Part shown: positions 22,430 through 34,412 of the stretch, in pieces
Numbering within the stretch: the first letter of the stretch is position 1
Layout of the letters: each line of letters starts with the position of its first letter
Source: Taenia hydatigena
Lineage: Eukaryota > Platyhelminthes > Cestoda > Cyclophyllidea > Taeniidae
DNA: 64,000 nucleotides
Direction of reading: 5' to 3'
Assembly (NCBI GenBank): GCA_036345935.2
Contig: JADWOT020001469.1
Location: forward strand, 106,761-170,760
Made by a program: the position numbers and the translations under genes
The notes under the pieces: generated by a model
Seen by the model: only the letters and a program-made list of their open reading frames with translations
Database searches by the model: none
What the model was told of the DNA's origin: nothing

Positions 22430-22598
22430 TTTATCCCTTAGGGCGGACCAATTCACATCCACGTGAATTTGACCTAAGAATAAGTAGAACGAAGTTGGAT
22501 TCGAACCTTTTGCGGGATCTTTGATTCGGCTTCCAACGGTAAAGTACAAATGTGCAATATCTCGAGCAGTTCTTGCTGATTTGAGGAAGCAAGTTAGT
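22430..22598 (-). CDS. Candidate exon with RNP2-like FYLFLGQI
   Basis: A 169-nt open segment has good splice sites (CTTCCTTTTCTAAATTTAG acceptor, AAA/GTAAGT donor), entering in phase 2 and leaving in phase 0. Its 56 codons include KGSNPTSFYLFLGQIHVDVN and WSALRDK. FYLFLGQI resembles the RNP2 strand that opens RRM1 in CELF proteins (K-L/M-F-I/V-G-Q), and it lies at the right side of the linker exons. However, the exit phase does not match 21817-21878 and the rest of RRM1 was not found. It also contains GGTTCGAATCC, an exact Pol III B-box, so a decayed SINE is an alternative. Confidence 0.35.
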
Positions 22599-22639
22599 CT
22601 AAATTTAGAAAAGGAAGTGTGAAAGGGATCAAACACAGT

Positions 22640-24080
22640 GATAAGTGATCACGGTTGGTAATAAACGCCTTATTTTTACAAGGAAATTCTGATGCAGATT
22701 ACAGGAACACACTCTTTGGATTTGACCGCACCAGAAAAATTTTCTTCACACGATTCGTGTGAAAGCATCTCGGTACTTATCTTGTACAAAAGGCAAAGGC
22801 ACTTCTATCTATGCATACATTCTGCCATCTTAACCAGTCTAGGAGGACGTTAAACGTAAAATTACCTAAAGACGCGGCATTTCCACGTCCAGTTTATAGC
22901 ATCCAACATAACTTTGAGTTTGATGTAAGGATGCCATCTTTGAGCCGAGATCAAAATACGCCTGACAGTATCTGTGTGATGACACCTTTTATGCAAGTTA
23001 CTTTAAAAATTTGTTTATCTGATTTATGGTGCAAGTATATGCGTGTTGCTCGAGTAATCAATTGGAATTGAAGATCACAATTAGCTTTTTCATCCCAAGT
23101 TAAGCGCACTTAAGTCCTGATTATAAGAGAACGATAAGTCTATGTCCTTTGTTTGGAAAAATTCAAAGAGCGGGATTTATTCTGTGACATGCACAAGCAC
23201 TTATTTGGAATTGATTTTCCTGTTTTTGACAAGATGAACCAGGTAACGCTTAATGGCATTTCGCCCCATGATAATAAAACCCCGGTAATTAGACTCATAA
23301 TTCCACACAAATTATCTCTACTGATGAAGCACTGTAAAAAGCTAGTTGGTGAGACTTGTTAAAGTCAGTTAATGACTGATTCAATGCGCATATTTTGATA
23401 AGATTTTGCCTGTATTGAAGAGAGAACGAGATAGCACCTATGACGGGACACGGGTAGAGTGCTGGTCAGTGATCGAGAAGTCAACCATCTATGCAACCAC
23501 TTAAACTTCATCCATTTTGTTCTAAGACTAATTTTGCAATGCTTTTACGTAACTAATCATAAACTATAAAGTTGAGTTGAAAAGAAAAGTAACTTTTACT
23601 GAAGGCAAAATGGGTGAGTTTTAAGGGAGAAATAAAGGCAAAGTCCTGCAGCCCGAAATGAATCGGCTATTTCCTGACATCGATGCAGCGAAACACACGA
23701 CAAAATCCACCACTGCCACGTTAGAATCATGTAGAAGTTTCGTCAAAATTTTGCCTCAGCCTACATAGTGATAGTCTTAAACACAATTTGTGCCGGTTCA
23801 TCTAACATCAAAGAAAGGTCATATATTCACTCCACCATCTATTGATTGAGGCTAGCTATCTTTAAAATTGAATTGTTTTGTCTTCATGGAACAGGATAAT
23901 ATTAGCCCAAGGGTAATATGCAGTTAATGATACAAAGGGCGCGATTCATTTCATAGAAACTCTCATCCAAGACCAGTGGCGTTACATGCTTCGAAACTAC
24001 AAGCTTCGCCGAAGTAGAGACATTTGACATTTGAATTGGACTGCGGTACGCGTCAAGCCTAGCTACAATGCACTGAACGC
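22640..24080. other. No gene firmly recognised
   Basis: Plus-strand frames at 22811-23071 and 23153-23362 have mixed, partly protein-like composition. The second contains a CAG/GTAACG donor-like site at about 23240. Neither can be bounded or named. Confidence 0.35.
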
Positions 24081-24084
24081 ATTT

Positions 24085-24279
24085 TTAATTCACGGCACTT
24101 GCGTGACACCTCTGGATAGCCTGTATCAGCTCCCTTTGAAGGTGTTTAAAAGTCAGGCGTCGCGCCAAGTGGTCATAGTTGGTGGCCAACTCCGTATTTT
24201 CCCTTAAGGTTTCAGAGGCATTTGAGACTTTACAAGAGTTAGTGCAACAATCACACGCAAACAGCATTAATTTTGCCAT
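24085..24279 (-). CDS. Possible coiled-coil exon, unknown
   Basis: The minus frame reads SNASETLRENTELATNYDHL then ARRLTFKHLQRELIQAIQR, a helical, charged pattern suggestive of a coiled coil. An acceptor candidate is CTAACTCTTGTAAAG and a donor candidate is CCAGAG/GTGTCA near 24108. Without either, the frame ends with TAA at 24085. A short stretch around the putative donor recurs at 26368-26400. Not recognised as a known family. Confidence 0.3.
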   Translation of the reverse strand: MAKLMLFACDCCTNSCKVSNASETLRENTELATNYDHLARRLTFKHLQRELIQAIQRCHASAVN

Positions 24280-25910
24280 CTAACATTGACTTTGAAAGTT
24301 GCTGTCATCCTTTTGACCGAGAGATTAGTGTTACGGAGGTGTGACACGCTAGTAAAAAGTGAACACCAGTCCAGCATGACTAGTGTTGCGTCCCATCCAA
24401 TCCTCCACCGTTCAATCCATCAATCAAGCTTAGCTAGATTAATTCATTGATAGCAATGAGATGGGCCTTAAAGTCAGAGGTGATAGCCATCTGCTTAACA
24501 TTCTCAACATAGAAATCTGTGGTTGTTCGAGTTTAGCTGAAGTCCCGTCTAAATGTCTCATGACAAATCTTCACTGCTGGCATGGTTTGGATGCTATTGA
24601 TTATTGGCGACCAGCTGCGTCTTTATCCGCCGTTGCGGTATTACATTAGGCTAGGTAATAATCATGCCTGCGGTGATTTTTGGGCTGTCCTTCTGAGGTC
24701 AGGGGATCGGACCTAAGTCGAATCAGCGAATTTCGTGATTGCGCCAAATGATACGCACAGATTTAGTAAGTCTTGCAGACAGACACGATCTTTGTCAATA
24801 TTTGCTAAGGCACAGTTCATTGTAACCTGTTCAATCACGATTAGATCCAGTTGCTACCTTGCAAACACATCCCTGTGCTTGTGTTAATTTGACGAAACCC
24901 AGTTTGGTTTTTTGGGATCAGCTAGATGGCCATCAGTTTAGGCGAAACATGGATTAGATACAGCTTCTGCTTCTACTGTTTGGCTACAAATGAAAGTGTG
25001 AAGGAACTAGTTGCCTGAATTACACCTAATTGCGGTTTGATTGCTTTCGTCATATCTATACGAAGACAATGTCTGTTTTAAAACTCAGGAACAGATGTGT
25101 GAGGTGGACATGCAGAAATATTTACGCATAAAATTTACCTAAAGACTGCTAGTTCGGTTTCTAAAGAGCAGCATGAATTCGCTGTCTGCGTTGCATAGAG
25201 GTCTGTTCAGAGCCGTGACTTGGTGTACAATTAGATTTTATGAGTGGAGACGGGCACCAAGCCCATGCTGTCTGCAACTCAATGCATGCTTAAAAGGTGC
25301 AGAATTGATGGCGAACGCAAAAGTTGATGCGTAGCCAGAAGTGCAGACCATATTCACTCTAGACATTGCCTTTAACATCGAAATCAATATGTAAAACTTA
25401 TCTGCTGTAATTAGTGAATGCAAATGTTTAGAAGAACATCTTGACAATGAGATGCAGCTCACGATGACGTATTGTTAACCTGAGAAATAATATGAGGAAG
25501 GAATGTGATTCTGTGAGCAGTATCTCCTACTTGGAGGTAAAATGGCACAGCGCCTGTGATGGGCACGAGCATAACGCTAGTCGGCATTCAAGGAGTCACG
25601 CAGACGTGCGACACAATGAGCTGCGTATGCTTTGCTATTGTATTCACCTCAACGTATATGTTTGTGTTCTTGCTGTGGAACTATCCGCACCCTGCCGAGT
25701 TGGTCTGGGCAGTAAATTGACTTTTACTGGAATGAGAATATGTGAGCTTTAAAGGCGGGATAGGATTGGGGTCATAATGTGCCTCATTAAACGACTGTTT
25801 CCAAAATCAAAGCAAAGAAACCCGTCTTGATACTCATTTGCCAAATGGTAATTTGGCAAACCAGCAGAGCAACAGGGTTATATTTTTGATTGCTAATCTA
25901 GGCAACTTAC

Positions 25911-25992
25911 CGGGAACTCTATCGTTGTTGGAATCAGGACCTGTAAAAGCGTTATTAAGGATATAATCCTCAAAATATTTTGCATCGATTCT
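25911..25992 (-). CDS. Internal exon, unknown protein
   Basis: This 82-nt segment follows ATTCTTTTGATTCTAAG and ends at a strong CCCG/GTAAGT donor, entering in phase 0 and leaving in phase 1. It encodes RIDAKYFEDYILNNAFTG followed by PDSNNDRVP, a typical soluble-protein composition. An internal TTTTACAG would also permit a 30-nt microexon ending at the same donor. No family is recognised. Confidence 0.45.
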
Positions 25993-26989
25993 CTTAGAAT
26001 CAAAAGAATATGTCATGAATTTTTAAAAATGAAGGTGCGCAGATGTAAGCAAGCTTTGAACTGCAAGATAGTTTGCCTTTGCGAGGCAGGGTAGCACTAG
26101 CCCTAAGGGCAATTTGTAGTAAACGTTCTTGGGCAGCGCACGCTATTTTTTATGGTATTATCAAAAATTAGTGTTATTGCGCGTTTCAAAACTGTAAGAA
26201 ACTGCTTTAGCACCCGTGATCACCTGTGCCACCATCAACAACGGTTCGGGGTAGCGATCTCTTGAAATGTAAGGACAAAAAGTACTTCAATCTTCATTAC
26301 AAATGAGTCCACAAGCATTTGATATTTGGGATAAATCGAAGCGCATATTAGGCGTTTCAGTGATTGCGGCACTTGTGTAACACCTCTGGGTGGCCCTTAT
26401 CAACTTTTATAAATGCGCGACTCACTATTTTGCAAAGTGAACTGCTACTAGCTTCAATGAGTAGCAAGAGTTGGTCACGAAAATCAAATGCTGGTTAAAA
26501 GGTGACCCATACCTTCCGCCTGTCAATCGATTGTCTCGGCCGTTGATATTTTGTACACTACAAGATGTCAGGAGATATGGGCCGAATCTTAAACAGATCC
26601 GAGGCATGCGAGTCTAGGACACATTCATGCAGGGCATCTTGAAAGTCAGACACATATTATTGGACTGAAAGGAATGTCTAACATGCGTTCTGCAAGATAA
26701 CTTCCTCTTCAATCAAGTGCACTTTAGCGACTTCAAATGCTATATTTGCAAGCTTTTATAGTAATAGCGCATTGTAAGTTATGAGGGAAGTCGTGGCTTT
26801 GATAAAAGTTGCGATCTCTCAATCCCTTTAACTGAAAGATATCAAGTAGACATGAGACACGGCAGAAAAAATACGGTGTGTTATTCAAAGTTATAAGGTG
26901 CTTCTTTAAACGCGTATCAAAATAAAAATTCTTAACCTATCAACCAACACATTTGCGCCATCGATTTTGATTTAGTGAGTAGACGACTC

Positions 26990-27430
26990 CTGAATTATGG
27001 ACACTGCTAAACATTTGTCTCCTAGTGCTTCCCTGTCAACTGGGACAATGCGTGACGCCATAAGTTATACTTCAACTATCGCACATATTTCTCCGTGTGT
27101 CATAGCGGCGAAGCATAGCATCTGTTCAACAAAATAAAGGTTGGCAAGAAGAGTTGGTGAGGGAAGTAGAAGAAGGGTAAGGAGCACATAGGAAGTGAAT
27201 ATAAGAGAGTGAATTCAAAGGCAAAGGAGTGGGGAACTGGTAATCGTGAGGCGGGTCAGGAGGTTAGGGCGTCGTCCTTATAGCGTTGGTAACGAGGATT
27301 TGAGCCTCTCACTACGTATAACAACTTCCTACTCCCACTTTTAGCCCGATTTACTGTGTCTTGCTCCCTAGCATCAAAGTAGGCGGTACCCCCAAACTTC
27401 TTGCTGCTAGGTATTGTTAGACAGGCATGG
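26990..27430 (+). repeat. Direct repeat family D1, copy 1, with tRNA-like insert
   Basis: Matches 55315-55600 in the same orientation: shared blocks include CTCCTAGTGCTTCC, CGAAGCATAGCATCT and TCCCACTTTT followed by AGATTTACTG-like sequence and AAAGTAGGC. Copy 1 carries about 110 extra bases (roughly 27210-27325) containing a tRNA-like sequence that copy 2 lacks at the corresponding point. Confidence 0.75.
27247..27312 (+). repeat. tRNA-like SINE head
   Basis: An A-box-like TCAGGAGGTTAGGGCG is followed about 35 bases later by a B-box-like GGATTTGAGCCTC, the spacing of an internal Pol III promoter. It does not fold as an intact tRNA and lies in the extra segment of the surrounding repeat, so it is read as a SINE remnant. 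Confidence 0.5.
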
Positions 27431-27509
27431 TATTGCCACTGAATCAACGACTATTGCTTCCTCCTCCACCTTTTCCTCCTCATCGCCATAATTTGCTGTC
27501 ATTAAGCAG

Positions 27510-27570
27510 CACGTCTCCTTCTCATATCGACCCATTATTCGCAAAGTTAATCGGTAATGCCGACGCTCTT
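27510..27570 (+). CDS. Possible internal exon, unknown protein
   Basis: A 61-nt segment follows a pyrimidine-rich acceptor ending ATTAAGCAG and ends at CTT/GTAAGT. It reads TSPSHIDPLFAKLIGNADAL, entering in phase 2 and leaving in phase 0. The splice signals are good, but the exon is short and lies just beside a repeat, so chance cannot be excluded. No family is recognised. Confidence 0.4.
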
Positions 27571-28121
27571 GTAAGTATTAACCACTTCTACGTCTGTAAC
27601 AGTGGTAGAGACCATGTTTGTAAAGCGACATCCCAGCGGGTGACGGTGGACGAGGAGGAGTGTTTGCCATTATACCTGTCGTGGTGGTAACAGTAGTGGC
27701 GATACCGCTACGTCGTGATCAGAATTAAGAATTTTTCGTCTTAAAACCTGAGCTAGGCACTCGAGAGAACCTCAAGAAGTCGGTTTTATGTTCTTCTTCC
27801 CACTCATTTATTTATTGCGTTTGTTTGCTGCGATTAGGTCACACACATATTAGTATAGCGGGCACACGATACCAGCTGTTCAATTGCTGCTTTCGATACT
27901 TTTTATAGTCATTTGCACTGCCATTGCAGCTCGGAACAACATAAAATAGCATCTGCTACCACGAAATAAAACACGTTAAATGTGTGATGATTAACTAAAT
28001 CTTGTCGCTTTCATCTTCCTACATGATGCGTAAGCTAGGTGGTAAGCGAGTCATCAACTAACTGAGTGCATGAGTAATGGGTTAGTGAACGCAGTGAGAT
28101 GGGAGAAGAGACGGCGTAAAA

Positions 28122-28196
28122 GGAGCCATACTGGGATCTGAACGCGGAAACTTGCAACCAAAAAGTGGTATCCTGGCCACCAGACCATTACAGCGC
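28122..28196 (-). repeat. tRNA-derived SINE head
   Basis: On the minus strand an A box (TGGTCTGGTGGCCAGGAT) and a B box (CGTTCAGATCCCAG) are spaced as in a tRNA gene, with an anticodon-arm-like middle. Stem pairing is degraded. The adjoining sequence to its right (28190-28460) is shared with 63.4 kb. Confidence 0.65.
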
Positions 28197-28460
28197 TGAG
28201 TGCAACACAGTGGCAAAAGAAGGCAGGAGTGTTATTGATATCAGATTTGATAACTGTGTCAATGGTACTGAAGCAAGAAGTTAAAGATAAAGTTGTCTTC
28301 TCAATCCACCGACAGAATGTTTACCACGATCTTTACCGTATCACACTTCTCTTCTGTAGGTACAGAGAGATTACAGTGTAATGAGGATGAGTAGCTGATA
28401 ATCATGGAAAGCGAAAAATAAAAAAAGTAGTCAGATACGTAGAACTGCCACAAGGTGGAG
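28190..28460 (+). repeat. Repeat family S1, copy 1
   Basis: Aligned in the same orientation with 63366-63640: shared blocks include GCTGAGTGCAA, ATGGTACTG, CACCGACAGA and ATCACACTTCTCTTCTGT. It abuts a tRNA-like head at 28122-28196, so it is probably the body of a SINE. Copy 2 has no recognisable head. Confidence 0.75.
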
Positions 28461-29795
28461 ACACAAATTTATTCTATCATCAATAACTCAAAAAACACCA
28501 AACTTCCGAAAAGTGGGCAGCAGAAATTGTTGACATTCAAGTCCGAATTACGTTACGCCAACACCCGATTAAAATTAAGCCAAACTGGCTTCAAATTTGC
28601 ATTTCAATTCCTCACTGCTAGTTGGAACCAATTCTTAAAATCATATCCTGTTATAGTGATCGTAATCAATTAAAGCAAGAAGCACTCCAGATCCTCTGCA
28701 CTAGCTTATTCACCACGAGTTTTACCGCCACACCTAATTTCTATACTGACTAAGAAGGATCGGCCCTAACCGCCAGCACAGGCAATGTTTTCTTCCAGGC
28801 GATTAATAAAACCCGCAGCCCTTACCCTGGAGTAATAGCTTAGGCAGAGCTGCAAGAGCAATCGATTTTCAAAGAGAAGCATTTACCAACTCATCTGCAT
28901 TGCACACATCTGAACTCAACTGATCGCCGTCCTTCATAAACATTGTTCCTTATAAAGGTACGTTAAACGTTGGGGGCTAAAATCAATTTTTCTTGCCAAT
29001 TAATGAACAAAGACGATTGGTAATGTCGCTAGCAGATCACCCATAGTGCGGACTCGAGTGGCAGTGCCCATAAAAGCGAAGTTTAGTTAAGCAAGTCTCT
29101 TTGATGAGAGGTGGTTGACGAATCCAACTCACGTTTCAAAATTTGCATCAAATAAAGAGTCGCGACCTCGACCGCAATGTCTCAGTTATGATACTGCTTT
29201 TAGAGTATCTTCACATCTAGCCAGTGAATTGTTTCCAAGATCCTATGGAACAAGTCGAAAGAGGTAAGTGCATGATCTGTTTGAAAGGGGATGGGAAGTT
29301 GGAATTCTACAGTTCTAATTAAACAGACATTCCGCAGAGTAGTGGGAACCGTGAGGTCTGTTAAGAAGCTGCAAAGAAGTTTATCAGTTGTAGATTATTA
29401 AACTGATTCTGCGAACTCAAACCAAAAGATAATATGCGTGGATACCTTAATAAATTTGAAGAAGCCATCGTTTATAAGGTTTATGTGGTGTTTTTGATAA
29501 CGTGTTAGAATTGTAGATATTTAACTCTCTGGTCAACTGTAAGCTGGCTAGGTGAGCTTCTTATTCTCCATAGGCTGTACTTATGCTTTGCTTTTGCAGC
29601 ATTACCCAAGCCAATGGAAAATTAAGCCCTTCCACGTCAAGGGTAGTAGTATGCTCACTTTCATTTCATTCAATTGTATCTGTTAAATAAATTATTGCAA
29701 TACTTCACAACCATTGTATTCTCTCCTTTACGTTTGTCAAGTATTTAAGAATATAAGGGCAATGAATAAAGTTTGCGTTCCTGTACATCGAAACA
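28461..29795. other. No gene recognised
   Basis: No supported exon, RNA gene or paired repeat seen. Confidence 0.5.
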
Positions 29796-29799
29796 GCAG

Positions 29800-30480
29800 T
29801 CGTTAACACCTATGCTCCGAATTTTTGGCAATCGGAAAGGCGTTCAAAGTAGAGTATTGGTTGTTATCGCCTCCATGAATAGGGCGTATAGAATGCAACG
29901 TGACACTCCTACTGACATGAAACAAATAAGTTGATAAGTTATTATCTCCAAGAAGCCTTAAGTGTAAACGATGAATGGAAGCCGCTACAAGTTTATGACT
30001 CAATTTAAAGGTAAACATGGTTGACCGAATTCCCGTCGTGAAGACTGAAAGAACAAAAGGCAATGCGTGGTCACCTTACTGGTCAGTATGCATTACAAAT
30101 GTCATCAACCGTTTTGGACCCGAATAAAAAGCTATTGGAAAATAAAAGGAACACTAGTAAAATATAAAGCATGATTAATTCCGCCTCTACGTGATAACAA
30201 CGATTTAGTAGCAGCTATTCATCGCATTGAAATGGGAGGAGGCTGACTACCATCAACTTCAGATCTATCAACACCGAATCTCTCTAATAGGTGCATGTGA
30301 TAGACCGTGCAGCAGTGGCGATGAAAACGCCTCGTTAATGGCGAGTTAATGGCACAAACCACTTAGCAAGGTATATGCTTTGCTAAGCATGTAATTGGAT
30401 GCATCTTGCCACTTAGATAGCGGTGAAGAACAGATAATTTTTGCGACAAAGATATGCCAAGCATTTTAGTTTGCACCACA
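29800..30480 (-). repeat. Interspersed repeat family R2, copy A
   Basis: The reverse complement aligns with 37690-38430. Landmarks are ATAAACTTGTAGCGGC (plus strand at 38.25 kb), CAGTAAGGTG, GGCGTTTTCATCG and AGATGCATCC in the same order in both copies. A 86-aa minus frame in this copy is repeat-derived and not called. No transposon protein is seen. Confidence 0.85.
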
Positions 30481-33400
30481 AAATAACAAACTTAACTGAT
30501 TGATTAAAAAAATGCAACAGTTTGGCCTGACTGATTAGCAGCATTATTGTACTCGTCAAATCTATAAGATTGACAATGTGACTAAGACAAAAATGAAACA
30601 GGAACAGTTAATTGTAACACTGGATTAATACAACCCCAACAAAAAAGTGTCCATTTTATAGAGAATATGTGATAAATGCGAAACGCTATGGCAAGAGTAA
30701 CAAAACAATCCGCTGCAAACCAGTCGCAAATCCAAATAACAAGATAATGGTGGATTTAGAAAGCAATATTAATAATGCGATTTAGCGCAAGGCAACTCAG
30801 TCATTTTTTAATGTTAATCGCGATATCTAGGGTCATTCAATCGCTTAAATGAAACCAGATTACCACACAAAAATTAAGTGGGAAGAACGCACCAGGTTTG
30901 TTTCTTGGACGGGCTGGGTTAAACGGAATGCTAGATTCCGAGTTTTCGATATGATTTTTGCATGAAGAAGGAAAGGATAAAGTGTCTACAAAGATCCTGT
31001 TAAAAGTCGAATAAAAGGCAACTTTTAACCAACCATAGTTTCTAGATGATTCGATCTCTCCTTGTGGGCATCAATTTCTCGTTTGAGCTGAGCATTGCTT
31101 GCAACATATGCTAGTGTAGCATGCTTAAATGCGCTTCCATCGCAATTGGCAAGAGGGAAGGCTCAATACCCGACAATCTCTGCAAGTTTCTCTGAGTCCA
31201 TTTTCATCAAGATGAGGCCTGGGATTAGCCAAAACACACATCGAGATTCTCGAAAGTTAAATTTAAAATGGAAACATGCAATGAATTTGAAGGAAGAAGC
31301 ACTAAGAAATAAGTTAGCGATGCTGTTTTATCAATTAAATAGCTCAACCTAAATATGCATTCGAGGCAATAGCGATCAGGCAACCATGACGTTTCGACAA
31401 CAAGAGTGATAGAAATCTGATATCAGTCAACTTACGGCCAGCTTCCTTAAATAATTGCCGTATAGCAAAATCTAACAATTGGGTGCGCAGTTACAATAGT
31501 AAAACTAAGACAGGTGTCGAGTTCCGTTGAGCGCCGAACGACACCAACCTACAAGCTCGGGCCCTGTAAGAATTATTAAAATGGAGTCATGCTTATAACA
31601 GCCTTGCTAAACACCTTAGATTGCAGGCAGTTTCTAATAATTATTCTTAGTTTATTGCACTTTCTAATTCAGGTTTCGGCTTATATCCAATGGCTGTTTG
31701 CTGCGTCAGAAAAGGCAGTTTATTTATCGTAAGTTTATTATGCAGATTTCAATGGCCCCGTTTTCAGGTTCTCATTTTTTTTCCATTTATTTGATCAAGC
31801 CATTTTGAAAGCCCGTAATTGCACTAGGTTTCTGATATTGTGAGACGTTATTTTAAGTTGCTTTTCTTAATCCTTAACTTACGTTTTTCTCCCTTTCTAT
31901 TTACAAAGCAATGAATTTTTCGCATATCAGCCAGCCACGATGACAAGTCCATAAAGAGGCGATCTCGTTCAATAAGCAGATTGCTAAGTGTGTTGTTGAA
32001 GTATATTACTAGTGTGGGTTGTTTCATTTTGTCCGATTTGTTTTGCGTATCGCTGATCAAAAACTAAAGCATCACACTCTTTTTCAAGACAGCACATTGG
32101 GAAAATGTAGGCACCAACAATGTAGCAAAGTAAGATGCCAAGGCCTTAAACAAACTTCTTAGTTGCGTAGAGTCCAATGCGTCGTGGTGCTATCCTATTC
32201 TCTATGAGGTATACTTCCTTCTCACAATGCGTTGCACATGCGCGTGATACTTGCGTCCCTTAAATATGCTTTGCAGGCTAGAGGTGGGAGGACATTTTCA
32301 ACCTGGTCGTAGGGCAGCGCGGTCGCACTTCTGAGGCTGGCACATCCTCCTCCTTGAGGCCCCAACGTAGTTGCTCCATATCAGCCCTCTTCATATAATA
32401 AAGGTGCCTAGAACATAAACCTATTAATATTTCTTCACCCTTCAGCTTCGCCTTATACATATTTTCTTACCAAATGTGGCTTAATACAAAGTACAGCCAA
32501 GAATGATTTGAAGAATCCGAGTTGCCGGAATAATCTTCATTATTAAGAATATTTGAAGAAGTCCATGGCAATTGGATTCACTGAGGACTGTGTATCTTCG
32601 CAATGAAAAAAGAGTAGTGGCTGGGAGTTGCCTCCACTCACGGCAACTTATTTGCAAGCACAAGATTTTCGACCGATCAGACAAGAGTGGCCGACAGAGG
32701 AATCATAAGGTTGCGCTACGAAAATTGATTCTGATAACTAATGTGCCGACTCTGAATGTTTGTAATAATACAGACCCTGTCCTCAAATACACAAGCCACA
32801 AGATCATTACGCCTACAGAGTCAAAAATAAGTAGAAGCAAATTTCGTGCTACACTATGCAGGATGCTCTTAGGTGATCGATAGCATCTTTCGAGGAATAA
32901 TGTTTGCTCTCGACGCGGCAAAGTTTGTTCCGTGACGTCAGAGAGTGTCAAAATCCCGCTCTCTTTATCAATAAGCCTTTGTGACTTGAACTATAACAGA
33001 CCTAATTAATCTTGCTTCACATTTCATCAAAGTGACTATTTAGACGAGTGCTATCTCTGACCTCAAACTTAATGGGTAAGCATTAATAGGACAATCACCA
33101 AGTTGACTGTAAATAAGTCTCTTCTTCCTTCCCTTTCACTACCCTACTTTCCAATACCTACCCCCTTTTAGCCATCTGATTGCTGCTGTACAATGACGGC
33201 CTTTCAATTAGTAGTAAAAATTTGAGGCCAAGAGTAATATGGATCCTTCATTCCACTTGAGGGAGCACTTTTAATCTTTAAACGAACATTCAGTGCTGCA
33301 TTACTTTCCTTTGCAAACACTATAAATGTCCGCGCTGGCCTCTGGATTTTATCCACAATACCTTATGCTCACTGGATAAAATGATGTTGACCTCAGCTGT

Positions 33401-33900
33401 GATCGGGTTATTCAGAAGTATCAGTGTTATTGCTACGTTGCCGGGTGCTGCTGAACCCAGAAATCTCCATTTACATCCTTGTTTCGCTTTTACAATATTT
33501 TTTTGGTTCGCTGCTCTTCGAACTATAACACAAAATGTTGACTTTGTTAATCATGATTGCATGACAGCTTCTAAAAAGCTGATGTTCCACTTTTTAGCAT
33601 TCGTTGTTCATTTGATATGTTTTTGGTCTGGCTAATCTTAGTCCATTCATTGAATTTTTTGGTTATCTGGATTCTCAAAACACCTGTAATGAAAGTGTTG
33701 ACAAATACTGGGAAATGCAGGAAAGATTTCTTAGCCTCGGCAAAATCTGAGGAGACTTCAGATACAGAAGGGTACTCACTTTCCTCTCCTTCCCATCTGC
33801 AAACCATCGCGCATTAAAACCTACATAGATGTCACTACACCATCACTCACACCTATCTACATGTCATTACCGTCTTCCACAGCGGTTGCTGTTGCAAGGG
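30481..33900. other. No gene firmly recognised
   Basis: A plus frame at 32572-32883 and opposed frames at 33571-33817 are open on both strands. The latter includes a minus-strand GTGAGT at about 33775 and plus-strand peptide KCRKDFLASAKSEETSDTEG. Evidence is too contradictory to choose a strand or exon. Confidence 0.35.
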
Positions 33901-33978
33901 TAGAAGGGTAGATGCACCAGGCATTGGCGCTGATTGGTGATGGTGCTGACAAGGTGGCACGAAAACTACGTTGGCAAC

Positions 33979-34050
33979 TTAGTGGTGTGATTGTAGGGCG
34001 TCCGACTCTAGATGCGTGCTCAAATCACGTCAGGATCGGTGCACTTCATC
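33979..34050 (+). repeat. tRNA-Trp-like SINE fragment
   Basis: GTAGGGCGTCCGACTCTAGA followed by a TGCGTGCTCAAATCACGTC-like T arm resembles the anticodon and T arms of a tRNA-Trp-type sequence, with internal deletion. It is not a functional tRNA. Confidence 0.5.
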
Positions 34051-34337
34051 CGTCCTACCTTATCCTTCTACTCTGCTGCACCACGTACAAAACGTATTGT
34101 AATTGCAATCTGTCTGCCTACTCCGTGCTATCCAGTAGGGAGGTAGGAAAGGTTGGCATGGAAGTGCAGCAAATTGTTGCGACAAGTAGGAACGAGATTT
34201 GTTTGCCATAAAATGGATTGATCGTGGCTGAAGGAATTGATTAATTGGATATGAGATGGTTTCCAGGCAGTTAAATCCTAACTATGCATAAAGCGTTGGG
34301 AGGCGAAGAAAGGAAGGCATTAGTCATGCTACCATAG

Positions 34338-34412
34338 CTGCAGGGGAGACTCGAATCCGCAATATTCTGGGTAAAATTCAGACGCGCTATGCATTGCGCT
34401 ACAACAGCTCTA
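34338..34412 (-). repeat. tRNA-derived SINE head
   Basis: On the minus strand, TGTAGCGCAATGCATAGCGC (A box) and GCGGATTCGAGTCTCC (B box) are correctly spaced, giving a tRNA-Trp/Met-like remnant with decayed stems. It sits inside a 147-codon minus frame (34271-34714), which is therefore not called as a gene. Confidence 0.65.

Noticed and set aside
33571..33817. Opposed open frames, minus EGEESEYPSVSEVSSDFAEA and plus DFLASAKSEETSDTEG
   Set aside because: Both strands look coding over the same bases and splice sites conflict, so neither could be chosen.
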